DNA of 64,000 bases from Leptolyngbya sp. SIOISBB (GCA_010671905.1 JAAHII010000001.1:5270001-5334000); one strand, 5' to 3'. Counted from the stretch's first letter, positions 35,942-45,927 are shown. Numbers and translations: made by a program. Notes: generated by a model not told the origin, from the letters alone.

Positions 35942-37523
35942 GTGTCTGTTATGAGCGAGAGTATTCACGAAATTCAGCATCCTGACCAAACGATTAGCTC
36001 AGCCACACTACAATTTCATCAAGATGAGAACGATATTTGGCATGTGACGATCGCAACGAGAAATCGTCAGTGGCAATCCTCAAGCCTCGGGATGCAAGGT
36101 CTTGAAACCGCTCAAGTCGCTGTGCTCAAGCAGCTAGAAGCAGAAGGCTATCAATTCTTTGCTAATCGCCAACGATTTGAGATTCCTATGTTGACCCCTG
36201 AGCAAATTCAAAAGACGGCCCAAGTCGTTCGGTGGCAGGTGGAAAATGACGATTACGTTTCCATTACCTGTGATGGTCGCTCCTGGCGGGGTTGTGGTTC
36301 TGATGCCTTGGCAGCTCTGAATGATGTGCGTCAACACTTTGAACCGGATGGCTATCGGCTGCTGTGTTACGGAGCCAGCCTCAATGGATCACCATCGGGC
36401 ATGAGCCGCGACTCTGACATGGTGCATCAATTGGAATGGAGAAAGCCTTTTGAAAGGGCTAGGGCAAAGAGCACCCATAATTTGTTTGATACAGGCCCGG
36501 ATGTGATTCCTGCGACGTATCGAGAACAGCAAGTCTTTAAAGAACAATGGCATGCCGGAGTAAAACTGGATCGAAAAGGTGTTGCTTACGACTTGTCTGC
36601 ATATCCAGTCGTGTCAGTAGATCGCCAAGGCAACCTCACCCGTGGCTACTCAGGCCAGAATGTAGTGATCACCGAAACTATCGGAGACATTGCCTTAGAG
36701 ATGGTTTTTATGCCCAAGGGCAATTTTTTGATGGGGATTGCCCGCGAGCAAAGTGGTCGTTCTTCAGAGCGCTACCATCGCAATGAGCCACAACATGAAG
36801 TGCGCATCCGAAGGCCGTTTTGGTTGGGTAAATATCCCATTACCAAGGCCCAATGGCGAGCGATCGCCACATTGCCCAAAGTGCAAGATGAAATGCGGCC
36901 AGAGCCCTCCGAGCACAGACCTCATTTTGACGCTAATCTCGAAAGCCATCCGATTAGTGGTGTCTCGTGGTCCGAGGCAGGCGAGTTTTGTCGTCGGCTC
37001 TCTGCCCATACAGGACACCGGTATCGGTTACCCACAGAAGCCGAGTGGGAATATGCTTGTAAGGCTGGAACTACCACACCGTTCCATTTTTGGTGAATAT
37101 ATCTTGCTGGAGCGATCGCAAGTGCCCGATGAGCTGATTGCTTCGGTTACCTCCCCATCGGCTAGCCCTAACGGCCAGATGTACTTACTGAACTACGACG
37201 GTCTGATGAAAGGGACAACCCCCGTCGGCAGCTACCCGGCCAACCCTTGGGGCTTGCACGATATGCACGGTAATGTGGGGGAATGGTGCCTCGACGACTG
37301 GCATTCGGACTACAGCACTAAACCCGAAACCTATAAGCAGGAAGGCCATTACGCTTGGACAGAGGCCATTCCTAAAGCAACATCAAAATATCGATCTGTG
37401 CGCGGTGGAACTTGTGATTCTTCTGGCCAGGAGTGCTTATCCACGTCTCGACAGAAAGGGTTTCTGGAGGATACTCCTCACGGTAACTTTTATGGTTTGC
37501 GAGTCGTTTGTGAAGGGTTTTAG
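35942..37523 (+). pseudogene. Formylglycine-generating-enzyme-like gene, frameshifted
   Basis: Two frames together encode one ~525-aa protein. The first (GTG 35942 or ATG 35951 to TGA 37096) gives an N-terminal region with two similar beta-rich units (about 20-80 and 90-140), then the FGE/SUMF1 fold: [36 protein letters not shown] (in parts), [20 protein letters not shown] and [23 protein letters not shown]. The expected continuation FGEYI lies in another frame from 37092: [25 protein letters not shown] and [11 protein letters not shown] run of five T at 37087-37091 where four would keep the frame explains the break. FGE-like proteins modify or recognise other proteins; this one is inactive unless slippage or a sequencing error is involved. 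Confidence 0.85.
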
Positions 37524-37929
37524 CGTTTGGAACGCTACCATTTTTGCCTCCATAGTTCAGCATTACGTGACCGCAAACAGTTGCAACTCAAGCTGTCTGC
37601 CCAGTGATTGCCTACCCAGCTGTAAGGAAATCTTTTTCGTCCCTTTTTAAAGAGACATTGTTATACCAGCTCTTTAAGAAATGCCTACAGATTTCGCACC
37701 CTCAATCCCTTTTACCCTGCTACCCTCACACCTTCGACATGGGTAGCTCCAGAACAGAGAATGGGTATTAGCCACCCGATGGCTGGCAAGAATCTGGCAG
37801 AGGTGGGTTGAAGAGAGCTCCAACTAAAGCCTTAACGGTCGATGGCAGATAGCTTGAGGCTTCCTCATTTCAGTGCTTCAGGAATGTGCACCCTGATGTT
37901 GAAGAAAGCATTGACGAGAGGGAGGCACT
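37524..37929. other. Intergenic region holding a family A repeat
   Basis: About 405 bases after the broken FGE-like gene. A MITE-like element occupies 37661-37770. The 125-codon plus-strand frame 37273-37650 is a shadow of the FGE frame. AGGGAGG at 37918-37924 is the ribosome binding site of the next gene. Confidence 0.6.
37661..37770. repeat. MITE-like element, family A copy 2
   Basis: Left end TTATACCAGCTCTTTAAG; right end AGAGAATGGGTATTA, an imperfect inverse of the left end. The interior is C/T-rich (CCCTCAATCCCTTTTACCC). Length 110 bp, nearly the same as copies 1 (108) and 3 (107). Confidence 0.78.
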
Positions 37930-38898
37930 ATGTTGCTGAGTATCATTCTCTGGCCGATCGCACTATTGCTGCTGCTCCTCAGCTTTGCCTCCGGCCCCTG
38001 GTACAGGCTGTGGCCATTTGAGATGATTGGCGCAGGTTACCTTTGGTTTGCAGCGTTGACGTTAATACTGTTGCTAGTGTTGTTGCGACTAAAGCCCCGG
38101 CCGCCTCACCGGAAGGTGAGGCTAGTCATGGCACTAGCGCTCGGTCTCTATGTCACCACCCTTGGTGCTTGGTACATTCCCCGGTTGCGAGATGCTAGGG
38201 CTGGTGGTGTTCCGCTCACGGTTATGACCTACAACGTTAACCATCTAACATGGAATACTGCTGCAGTGACCGATTTAGTGAGGACGAATCCTGTCGATAT
38301 TTTTGGTCTGGTTGAACCGTTTAAGGAACAGGCTGCAGAGCTCCGAGACAACGTGCCGGACTTATATCCCTACTACTACCGCTCAACGGGTGGTGGACTG
38401 AGTTTATTTAGCCGCTACCCCATTACCGAGGCCACGACTGAGAACTTAGGAACCAAGTATCACAGTTTATTTGCGATCGCCGACGTGAATGGCAAACCCG
38501 TGCGGATCGTAGTTGCTCACCCCTTAGCGCCGGTCTCGATATACAACTTTGTTCATCGCAATGAGGCGATGGTGGCACTGGCAGCGTATGCGGCCCAGCA
38601 ACCCATCACTACCATCATGATGGGCGACTTTAACCTCACTTCCTGGTCAATTTATTTTCGCGATTTTATCCGTCATTCAAGCTTGCGGAGCGTCAATCTC
38701 GGCCATGGCTTGAATCCGACCTGGTTCTACAATGGGGCGGGGCGATCGCTATCGCGTCGTGAGCATTTGAAACATATGCTAAAAATCCCGATTGACCATG
38801 TCTTTGTCAGTCAAGATATCAGCGTGGATCAAGTGATCACCCCTGCTTCTGGCGTGTCGGATCACCGTCCAGTGATGGCAAAATTGCGAATGATCTAG
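37930..38898 (+). CDS. Endonuclease/exonuclease/phosphatase-family membrane protein
   Basis: 322 aa. Three N-terminal membrane helices (about 3-22, 33-55, 68-88) precede an EEP fold: VMTYNVNHLTWN, DIFGLVEPF, GLSLFSRYPI, VVAHPLAP, TIMMGDFNLTSWS, IDHVFVSQD and GVSDHRPVMAKL, with the metal and catalytic residues in DFN and SDH. This matches the YafD-like group. The active domain would face the periplasm or cytosol depending on topology; substrate may be a phosphodiester. Ribosome binding site AGGGAGG is strong. Confidence 0.88.
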   Translation: MLLSIILWPIALLLLLLSFASGPWYRLWPFEMIGAGYLWFAALTLILLLVLLRLKPRPPHRKVRLVMALALGLYVTTLGAWYIPRLRDARAGGVPLTVMTYNVNHLTWNTAAVTDLVRTNPVDIFGLVEPFKEQAAELRDNVPDLYPYYYRSTGGGLSLFSRYPITEATTENLGTKYHSLFAIADVNGKPVRIVVAHPLAPVSIYNFVHRNEAMVALAAYAAQQPITTIMMGDFNLTSWSIYFRDFIRHSSLRSVNLGHGLNPTWFYNGAGRSLSRREHLKHMLKIPIDHVFVSQDISVDQVITPASGVSDHRPVMAKLRMI

Positions 38899-39263
38899 TT
38901 TCGACTCCATTGGAAATAGCCCTGTGCGATCGCTAATGACGTCAGATAAATTCTGACCATCCAGATGAGTTGGGGCAGATTTGGTCCAGAGGTGTAATAC
39001 CGATTCTCTAAAATCTAGCTACACATCCTTTCCCCTTCACCCCCCTTGCTCTCATAGCCCTCCACTACAATTTGTAGTTCTATTCTGGAGAACTGGTATA
39101 AGGGCCACCACCCTCGTTGATCAGCAGTAGAGAACTTGAAAACTGTTTGAGAAAACTGCTTGCTGCATAATACCCCCAATACTTTGGAACGCAGCCAGCT
39201 ACTCAGTGATGTTCTAGGATGAGCGGTTCTCAGTAATTAGCAACTTTATCTGATCCAAAATTG
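38899..39263. other. Intergenic region holding a family A repeat
   Basis: About 365 bases. The element at 38995-39101 fills the centre; the rest shows no gene. Confidence 0.6.
38995..39101. repeat. MITE-like element, family A copy 3
   Basis: Left end TAATACCGATTCTCTAAAAT followed by CTAGCTACA; right end TGTAGTTCTATTCTGGAG followed by AACTGGTATA. The two ends are inverted repeats at 20 of 28 positions by hand count. The interior is C/T-rich (CCTTTCCCCTTCACCCCCC). No open frame. This is the best-preserved copy in the window. Confidence 0.8.
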
Positions 39264-39704
39264 ATGCTTGTACGCGAGTTTCAACCTGATGACCAACCCA
39301 ATGTCATCCGTCTGTGGCACCGTTGTGGTTTAACACGACCCTGGAATGATCCGGCGCTTGACATTCAGCGGAAACTCACTGGTCAACCAGAATGGTTATT
39401 GGTCGCTGTGGTTGATGACAGCATTGTCGGTGCGGTCATGGTTGGATATGAAGGGCATCGCGGTTGGATCAACTATCTGGCTGTTGATCCTGAGCATCAA
39501 CGATTAGGTATTGGACAGGAACTCATGCGTAGCGCTGAAAGTCGTCTGCTTGCCGTTCGATGCCCTAAGATTAATCTCCAAATCCGCACGGATAACCTGG
39601 ATGCGATCGCCTTCTACGAAGCGATTGGTTTCTCTCAGGACGCAGTTGTCAGTTATGGAAAACGGCTTATCCCTGATTCACCATCCGAACAATATCTCAG
39701 ATAG
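39264..39704 (+). CDS. GNAT-family N-acetyltransferase, YpeA-like
   Basis: 146 aa from ATG 39264 (a TTG one codon earlier is possible). Shows MLVREFQPDDQPNVIRLWHRCGL, the motif A YLAVDPEHQRLGIGQELM, and IRTDNLDAIAFYEAIGF. The sequence is close in style to YpeA of enterobacteria, an acetyltransferase of unknown substrate. Confidence 0.9.
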   Translation: MLVREFQPDDQPNVIRLWHRCGLTRPWNDPALDIQRKLTGQPEWLLVAVVDDSIVGAVMVGYEGHRGWINYLAVDPEHQRLGIGQELMRSAESRLLAVRCPKINLQIRTDNLDAIAFYEAIGFSQDAVVSYGKRLIPDSPSEQYLR

Positions 39705-40011
39705 TGGCTAATCAGTTGCCGTCCTAGCGTTGGACTTGCTTACAGATTAATGACAAATTTCAAACATCTGGGTGAGAAGGGCGCTAGACGCGGATAGTGT
39801 ATAGGCAACCTTTCTGTCTTCATGCTGAAGTTTGTCCCTGCTCAAGGCACGGAACGCCTTGAAATCATGGCCTTGAACGAATGACTGGGGCAGCAACTAA
39901 GGGGACAGTATAATCGCTTCAACACCATTCCTTCCCCACTACCCCCTAGCCCTGGTGTACCAGCTCGGAACATAATACGATTGATGACCTTTCCCAACTT
40001 GAGTACCCATC
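39705..40011. other. Intergenic region upstream of thrC
   Basis: About 305 bases. A perfect 7-bp hairpin TCAAGGC (39842-39848) / GCCTTGA (39856-39862) is visible, but no T run. The stretch 39905-39970 (CCTTCCCCACTACCCCC, then GTGTACCAGCTC) resembles half of a family A element, too weak to call. Confidence 0.45.
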
Positions 40012-41376
40012 ATGCTGTCGTCACCTGTCGCGCCCAAACCCAACACCGATAATCAAACAGTATATTTCCGCTGCAGTGCGGGCTGTCCTGGCAAGCACTC
40101 ACTGTTTGATGTGATCTATACCTGCCCCATTTGCGGCAGTCTATTGGAAGTACACCACGAGCGGGAGCCCCTCAAACAACGCAGCGCTGATCAGTGGAAG
40201 CAACTGTTTGACTCGCGGACTGCGATTACTAAATGGCCCTACGGTAGTGGCGTTTGGGGGCTAAGGGAGTGGGTGATTCCGTCCTTGGCGGACGAGAACG
40301 TGGTCAGCATGTTTGAGGGCAACACCAACTTGTTTTGGGCCGATCGCCTCGGCAAGCAATTGGGTGTCCCCGACCTGTGGATCAAGCTCTGTGGTAATAG
40401 CCATACCGGCAGCTTTAAAGATCTGGGCATGACTGTTTTAGTCAGCGTGGTCAAACAAATGATGGCTCAGGGCAGTTCGGTTAAGGCCGTCGCCTGTGCT
40501 AGCACTGGTGACACCAGTGCCGCCTTGGCCGCCTATGCGGCTTATGCGGGTATTCCCTCGGTGATCTTTTTGCCTGCGGGTAAAGTCAGTACAGCGCAAC
40601 TGATTCAACCCGTGGCGAATGGTGCTCATGTGCTCGCCCTCGATACCGATTTCGATGGCTGCATGAAAATTGTGAAAGAAGTCACCCAAGACAATTCGAT
40701 CTATCTGGCGAATTCGATGAATAGCCTGCGCATCGAAGGTCAAAAGACCGTCGGTATTGAAATTGTGCGCCAGTTCGATTGGCAAGTTCCCGATTGGATC
40801 ATTATTCCTGTCGGGAATTTAGGCAACATCAGTGCCCTCTACAAGGGCTTCAAACTGATGATGGATTTGGGGCTGATTTCTCGGATGCCACGCCTGGTCG
40901 CCGCCCAAGCCGCTCAAGCCAACCCGTTTTATGAATCCTTCAAACAGGATTTCAAAGAAAAGGTGACTAAGACCGCGGGTGATACGCTGGCTAGCGCCAT
41001 CCGTATTGGGGATCCCGTCAGCTATAACAAGGCCACCACCGCGATCACAGAAACCAATGGCATTGTTGAACAAGCCACTGAACATGAATTGGCCGCCGCT
41101 GCCGCCGAGGCGGACTTGACTGGGATGTTTACCTGCCCTCACACCGGGGTGGCCCTAGCCGTACTGAAAAAACTGATCAATCGCGGCTTGATTAAGCCGA
41201 GCGATCGCACCGTCGTCATCAGTACAGCCCACGGTCTAAAATTTACTGACTTTAAGGTCAAGTACCACGAATCGCGACTCGAAGACGTAACGAGTCAGTA
41301 TGCGAACCCCGCTGTTCATCTGCCCGCTGACGCTGATGTTGTTAAAGCGGAGATTGCTAACCGACTGAATCACTAA
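40012..41376 (+). CDS. thrC: Threonine synthase
   Basis: 454 aa. The N-terminal region has a four-cysteine zinc-ribbon-like start ([26 protein letters not shown]) seen in plant/cyanobacterial threonine synthases. The PLP site is [12 protein letters not shown] (Lys schiff base), preceded by [15 protein letters not shown]; other PLP-fold blocks are [20 protein letters not shown] and [17 protein letters not shown]. It converts O-phosphohomoserine to threonine. The length and zinc-ribbon fit the type present in cyanobacteria. Stand-alone gene. Confidence 0.95.
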   Translation: MLSSPVAPKPNTDNQTVYFRCSAGCPGKHSLFDVIYTCPICGSLLEVHHEREPLKQRSADQWKQLFDSRTAITKWPYGSGVWGLREWVIPSLADENVVSMFEGNTNLFWADRLGKQLGVPDLWIKLCGNSHTGSFKDLGMTVLVSVVKQMMAQGSSVKAVACASTGDTSAALAAYAAYAGIPSVIFLPAGKVSTAQLIQPVANGAHVLALDTDFDGCMKIVKEVTQDNSIYLANSMNSLRIEGQKTVGIEIVRQFDWQVPDWIIIPVGNLGNISALYKGFKLMMDLGLISRMPRLVAAQAAQANPFYESFKQDFKEKVTKTAGDTLASAIRIGDPVSYNKATTAITETNGIVEQATEHELAAAAAEADLTGMFTCPHTGVALAVLKKLINRGLIKPSDRTVVISTAHGLKFTDFKVKYHESRLEDVTSQYANPAVHLPADADVVKAEIANRLNH

Positions 41377-41490
41377 GCGCTTTCAGCAAAATGCTCGAAG
41401 TGCTTAGCGTGCCAAATTTGCAATCAAGCTTGAAGGTTGTGGCCTGCTACTTAAGAGTCGGTCACGAGAGCGTTAACGCAAGTCGTCTGG

Positions 41491-42057
41491 TTAGCGACGA
41501 ATCAAGATGACTTCGATTTCGAGGTCATCGTAATCGTCCAGTTGTGTAATATCTTCAAAACTGATTTGGTAGAGATCGCCGTTATTGTAAATCGACTTTT
41601 GCACGCGGACAGCGTGGGCATTGTCAAAGTCAGAATCCCCAATGAGGCGATTGTCGCCCTCAAAGTAATAGGTGAAAAAGCCCGTCTCAACCCCGAGGAA
41701 AAACCATTGGGATGGATTGTTGTTTTCGACTTCGTAAACCAGCGTTGAGATGGGGGGCAGACTATCTGGCGAGCGAGGGGCGGCTTGCTCTTTATACACT
41801 CGTAGCCGCTGTTGGAAGTCTGCTTCTCCTGAGATGACTCGGAACCAAACTTCGTGGCGATCGCTCTGGCCCGCATTCCACAAGGCATAAGCAGTCGCTT
41901 CTGGTTGCGAGATATCAAAACTGTGCACCAATTGTTGTAACGGTGGGGGAGAGCTACGAGTTTGGGCTTGCAGCGATCGCGCTGGTGTCACCGCAGTCAT
42001 CACGGCGGCAGCTAGAAAAAGTGCACCGACTTTGCCGAGCCAAACGCGGTTAGACAT
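41491..42057 (-). CDS. Hypothetical exported protein
   Basis: 188 aa. A signal peptide (about 1-31, VGALFLAAAVMTAVTPARSLQA) marks it for the periplasm or beyond. The mature part is beta-rich with many aromatics (NNPSQWFFLGVETGFFTYYFE) and an acidic end (TQLDDYDDLEIEVILIRR). Family not recognised. It lies convergent to thrC with about 115 bases between. Confidence 0.7.
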   Translation of the reverse strand: MSNRVWLGKVGALFLAAAVMTAVTPARSLQAQTRSSPPPLQQLVHSFDISQPEATAYALWNAGQSDRHEVWFRVISGEADFQQRLRVYKEQAAPRSPDSLPPISTLVYEVENNNPSQWFFLGVETGFFTYYFEGDNRLIGDSDFDNAHAVRVQKSIYNNGDLYQISFEDITQLDDYDDLEIEVILIRR

Positions 42058-42392
42058 TTCTCAAAATCCCCAAGTGACGCAATTCTGCCACCCACGATAA
42101 CTTGTTTGACAAATTTTGAATCATTCTGCCGATAAAAAGCTAAAATTGCTCTCCTTTTGGCCCATGAGCGCTAGCTCGATCGGGCATCGTTACGAGTAAG
42201 ACGTAACTCTAATGCATCCGATACTGCGTTGCTTGCTTGTAATGACCTCATGGCAACTGAAAAAACAGAAAGAGCTCTTCGCATTCTCCCTTCCCGATTC
42301 GATACTCCATATGCGCCCTCGCAAACCCTCGGGTAAACGACGCCAACACACTCACTCACTTTCAAATTCACCTACTCTCAAACTCCCTCATC
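42058..42392. other. Intergenic region, no gene seen
   Basis: About 335 bases between two divergent genes. The last 60 bases are CT-rich (ACTCACTCACTTTC). Open frames on both strands overlap each other and were rejected. Confidence 0.5.
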
Positions 42393-42947
42393 ATGCCTTT
42401 TTCCGCCGACATTCCACTGTGGCTCTTGATTGGCTTGCCAGGTAGCGGCAAGTCCACTTGGGCGGAGCATTTTCGGCAGTCAGGCCCCGAGATCGCCTAT
42501 GTTTCTACCGACCAGATCCGGCGGCAGTTATTTGGCGGTGAGGCGATCCAAGGCTCTTGGCCTCAAGTTTGGCAGCGGGTCATCCACGAGTGGCAACAGG
42601 CCGTCCAGCAGACTCGCCAGGGCAAGATATACGGAGCACTCTATGACGCGACGAATACGCAGCGGCAAGGCCGTCGTCAAGTCATCAAAACGGCGCAAGT
42701 TTTAGGTTTCACAAAATTCATTGCGATTTGGCTAGATGTGCCTTTGGCGGACTGTTTGAAGCGCAACCAGGGGCGATCTCGGCAGGTGCCTACCGACGTT
42801 ATTCAAGCGATGTCACGACAATTAATCGGCGCGCCGCCCCATCCAGACGAGGGCTTTGCCGCTGTTTATCGTCTCTGTCCCAATCGGTTGCCGCCTCGCG
42901 AAGAATCGCTCGCTAGTGCAGATTGGCCGCATGACGGTGATCAGTAG
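42393..42947 (+). CDS. P-loop kinase-like ATPase
   Basis: 184 aa. Walker A GLPGSGKST lies at residues 14-22, followed by YVSTDQIRRQLFGGE (substrate-binding/Asp as in polynucleotide and tRNA kinases), IYGALYDATNTQRQGRRQVI (Walker B-like Asp) and IWLDVPLADCLKRNQGRSRQVP (lid with two Arg). This is the AAA_33/zeta-toxin-like group that phosphorylates small molecules or nucleic acid ends. The stop overlaps the end of the convergent dehydrogenase gene by 7 bases. Confidence 0.85.
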   Translation: MPFSADIPLWLLIGLPGSGKSTWAEHFRQSGPEIAYVSTDQIRRQLFGGEAIQGSWPQVWQRVIHEWQQAVQQTRQGKIYGALYDATNTQRQGRRQVIKTAQVLGFTKFIAIWLDVPLADCLKRNQGRSRQVPTDVIQAMSRQLIGAPPHPDEGFAAVYRLCPNRLPPREESLASADWPHDGDQ

Positions 42948-43870
42948 CCGCGCGATCTCGAAACTTGATTGAGCAACGGTTGCCCAGTCTGCGATCGCCG
43001 GTAATTTTCGACAATTTGGGGCGCCACTGACACTGGGTTGGTAATGCTAGAGCAGTGGGGTGTCACGCGAATTTGCGGATGCAGCCAAAAGGGATGGTCT
43101 GATGGCAGAGGCTCTTGCCGAAAGACATCTAAGCAAGCTCCCCGCAACTGCCCGGCATCAATAGCCGTCAACAAATCGGTGTCAACTAAGTGCTCACCGC
43201 GAGCCACATTGATTAGATAAGCCTGGTGAGGGAGCTTGGCCAAGAGGCTGCGGTCCAAAATGTTGCGGGTCTGCTCAGTCAGGGGTAATAGGCAAACCAA
43301 AATATTAGATCTTTTTAGAAAATCAACCAGTTCCGCATGACCGGCATACGTCTCAATCCCTTCAATTTGCTTCTGCGATCGCGCCCAACCGACCACTTTA
43401 AAGCCCATCTGCGCGAGCCGTTGCGCAGTGTAGGCACCCAACTGACCCAGCCCCATGATGCCAACGGTGCAGTGATGGCTGAGGCTGAGGTTTTGAGGAT
43501 GCCAACAGGTCGCTGATTGCTGAGTTTGATATACATCGAAATCACGTAAAATCCCCATGGTGGCGGCACAAATGTACTCAAACATGGATTGAGCCAGAAA
43601 GGGATCTACTAGCCGAACAATTGGGATATCAGCCGGGAGGGAAGGATCTTGCAATAGATGATCGACGCCTGCCCCTAGAGAAGAGATGCAACGTAAATTA
43701 GGCAACTGTTGCCAGATGTCTGCAGGCTGTCGCCAACAGAGGGCAAACGTAACGTCCTCTTTAACCGGTACCTGAGGCCAGATTTTGACCGCTAACTCAG
43801 GCTCACAGGCTTGCAGAGCGATCGTCCAAGGACTCAGATCGCGATCGGGTGCAATGATCAAAAGAGTCAT
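42941..43870 (-). CDS. D-2-hydroxyacid dehydrogenase, GhrA-like
   Basis: 309 aa. NAD(P)-binding GIMGLGQLGAYTAQRL (GxGxxG), the catalytic Arg in VARGEHL, Glu in FRQEPLP and His in TPHCSS. Resembles glyoxylate/hydroxypyruvate reductase A, including its unusual IRCISSLGAGVDHLL region. It would reduce glyoxylate or hydroxypyruvate, which makes sense with photorespiration. The N-terminus is well aligned and no alternative start is needed. Confidence 0.9.
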   Translation of the reverse strand: MTLLIIAPDRDLSPWTIALQACEPELAVKIWPQVPVKEDVTFALCWRQPADIWQQLPNLRCISSLGAGVDHLLQDPSLPADIPIVRLVDPFLAQSMFEYICAATMGILRDFDVYQTQQSATCWHPQNLSLSHHCTVGIMGLGQLGAYTAQRLAQMGFKVVGWARSQKQIEGIETYAGHAELVDFLKRSNILVCLLPLTEQTRNILDRSLLAKLPHQAYLINVARGEHLVDTDLLTAIDAGQLRGACLDVFRQEPLPSDHPFWLHPQIRVTPHCSSITNPVSVAPQIVENYRRSQTGQPLLNQVSRSRGY

Positions 43871-43884
43871 GAATCCCTCTGCTG

Positions 43885-44814
43885 CTAGGGTGCTTCGACG
43901 ACTGCTTTCATTGCTTGTCCGACGGTTGGATATTGATACTCAAAGCCTGCCGTTTGTAGATGCTTTGGCAAAACCTGTTGGCCTTCTAACACGACGATCG
44001 CCCCATCTCCCAACAGTGCCTCAATGACAAAATCTGGTACTGGCAGCCAAGAGGGCCGGTTGAGGGCTTGCCCGAGGGCTTCGCAGGCTTGACCCATCCG
44101 TACGGGATTGGGCGCAGTGGCATTGTAGATGCCACTCATGGACTCATCTGTGAGCGCCCGCATCAAGATAGCAACTAAGTCGTCACGATGAATCCATGAA
44201 AACCATTGTTTGCCGCTGCCAATGGGACCGCCCGCAAAGAGGCGAAAAGGGGTCAGCATGCGTTCCAGAGCCCCACCGTCTCCTAACACAATGCCAATGC
44301 GGGGAATCACGAGTCGTACGCCGTCAATGTTCTTGACCGCCAGGGCTGCCGTTTCCCACTCCTGACAGATCTGCGACAAAAAGTCGTTTGCTGCAGGTGT
44401 GCTCGTTTCATCGAAGGTGGCGGTTTCGCTGGTGCCGTAATAGCCGATCGCGGAGGCGCTGACCAGTACTTTGGGCTTGACGTCTGCTTGGGCGATCGCT
44501 TCCACTAATTTTTCAGTGACCAGCTTGCGGCTTTCCAGCATGGCGCGCTTATGGGCGGCCGTCCATCGTTCTGAAATCGGGGCTCCGGCTAGGTTGACGA
44601 CACCATCACAACCAGAGATGGTGGCTTGCCAATCGCCAGAAACTTGGGGTGTGTAAGCGATCGGCGTCACGTCGGGAAAGGCGACTGCCGGAAAGATTTT
44701 GCGAGCCTTCGCGACATCGCGGGTGAGTACGAGCACTTCATGGCCTGCTGTTTGGAGGGCTTTGACGAGTCCGCTGCCTACAAAACCGGTGCCTCCGGTG
44801 ATTGCCACTTTCAT
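43885..44814 (-). CDS. TIGR01777-family NAD-dependent epimerase
   Basis: 309 aa from ATG 44814, giving MKVAITGGTGFVGSGL directly; ATG 44835 would add seven unmatched residues. Rossmann GGTGFVGS, the segment VVNLAGAPISERWT, SASAIGYYGTSE with the YxxxK-type region altered, and HRDDLVAILMRAL near the C-terminus match the SulA/YfcH-type epimerases of cyanobacteria and plants. In Arabidopsis a relative affects plastid division, but the role here is inferred only. GGAG lies about 12 bases upstream. Confidence 0.88.
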   Translation of the reverse strand: MKVAITGGTGFVGSGLVKALQTAGHEVLVLTRDVAKARKIFPAVAFPDVTPIAYTPQVSGDWQATISGCDGVVNLAGAPISERWTAAHKRAMLESRKLVTEKLVEAIAQADVKPKVLVSASAIGYYGTSETATFDETSTPAANDFLSQICQEWETAALAVKNIDGVRLVIPRIGIVLGDGGALERMLTPFRLFAGGPIGSGKQWFSWIHRDDLVAILMRALTDESMSGIYNATAPNPVRMGQACEALGQALNRPSWLPVPDFVIEALLGDGAIVVLEGQQVLPKHLQTAGFEYQYPTVGQAMKAVVEAP

Positions 44815-45014
44815 GTAACCCTGACTCCTTCGCAATTCACTGCCTTAAACCTACCAAATTGCCTCCCCCCTGCTGCGAGCTTATGGCTGACATATTCATC
44901 ATGCTCTAGAGCCTGGATGGTGCAGATTTCCTCAGCTTTCTTAAATGGTGGGGACTGCTTTCGAAAGTAGCATAGTCCTCTTAGGAAGGGTGAAAAGGTG
45001 TCTGTGGTTGGGTA

Positions 45015-45051
45015 CAAAAAAGCTGGTTCGGACAGGATGGCCGAACCAGCT
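45015..45051 (-). terminator. Rho-independent terminator of the amino-acid-binding protein gene
   Basis: A perfect 11-bp stem, AGCTGGTTCGG and CCGAACCAGCT (45021-45031 and 45041-45051), with a 9-nt loop. On the minus strand it is followed by a run of T (45016-45020 read as T). It starts about 35 bases after the stop of the 280-aa binding-protein gene. Confidence 0.92.
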
Positions 45052-45084
45052 ACAACCATTTTGAATGGTCAGTCAGGCAAAGGC

Positions 45085-45927
45085 TTAAAAAGCCGATTCC
45101 GGCAATTCTGGGGGCTCTTCGCCAAACCATTCTTGATAGATTTCAGCGTAGGTGCCATCTTCCATCATGGTCATCAGGGCATCGTTGACGATCTCAACAT
45201 TTTCTGAGCCTTTGGGCATGGCAATCCCATAAAATTCAGTGGTTAGCAATTCACCCACGACTTTCAGACCGTCAATGTTGCCGGAGGCGATCGCGTCCAA
45301 AGTTACAGGTGCATCATTGATCACCGCATCCACGTTGCCGTTGGCCAGTTCTTGCAGGGCTAAGGGAGCCGAGTCAAAGGTGCTGATTTCTGCGCCAGGA
45401 ATTTCAGCGGCCTGCTCTGCGCCCGTGGTGCCGATTTGCACGGCGATCTTTTTGTCCTGTAAGTCATCCAGGGTAGCGACTTCCGTATTCTCTTCTTTTA
45501 CCGCGATCGCGAGACCTGCTTTGACGTAGGGCCGAGAAAAGTCAACTGTTTGTAGACGCTCTTCGGTAATGGTCATGCCGCTAATCGCTGCATCGACGGT
45601 GCCCGCCTGTAAGGCGGGAATGATGCCGTCAAAGGGGAGCGATTCAAACTGCACTTCTAAGCCAGCGGCCTCGCCAATCGCCGTCATCAGGTCGATATCA
45701 AAACCGTCTAACTCGCCATCTTCATTCTGAAACTCAAATGGTGGAAATGCGGGCTCAGTGGCCACGGTGAGAGTGCCGGTAACTGCCTCTGAGCCAGCGG
45801 AGTCAGCCGCTGCTGGATCATCGCTATCTGCTGTATCGGTAGGAGCGCCCCCACAAGCGGCCAAAACGAATGATGTGCTAAGGCCAAACGCCAAATTACG
45901 TAAAAATGCTGAACGCTTAATTGACAT
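45085..45927 (-). CDS. Amino-acid-binding lipoprotein (family 3)
   Basis: 280 aa. Lipobox-type signal (LAFGLSTSFVLAACGG, modified Cys25) and a Ser/Ala/Asp-rich spacer (25-50). The binding fold reads TVATEPAFPPFEFQNEDGEL, FDIDLMTAIGEAAGL, AAISGMTITEERLQTVDFSRPY and AVQIGTTGAEQA, typical of polar amino-acid receptors. The divergent ATPase gene (46050) is its likely partner; no permease gene is here. It ends in a strong terminator. Confidence 0.93.
   Translation of the reverse strand: MSIKRSAFLRNLAFGLSTSFVLAACGGAPTDTADSDDPAAADSAGSEAVTGTLTVATEPAFPPFEFQNEDGELDGFDIDLMTAIGEAAGLEVQFESLPFDGIIPALQAGTVDAAISGMTITEERLQTVDFSRPYVKAGLAIAVKEENTEVATLDDLQDKKIAVQIGTTGAEQAAEIPGAEISTFDSAPLALQELANGNVDAVINDAPVTLDAIASGNIDGLKVVGELLTTEFYGIAMPKGSENVEIVNDALMTMMEDGTYAEIYQEWFGEEPPELPESAF

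Noticed and set aside
39905-39975. Fourth family A element
   Set aside because: Only a C-rich stretch and one half-end (GTGTACCAGCTC) match; the other end is missing.
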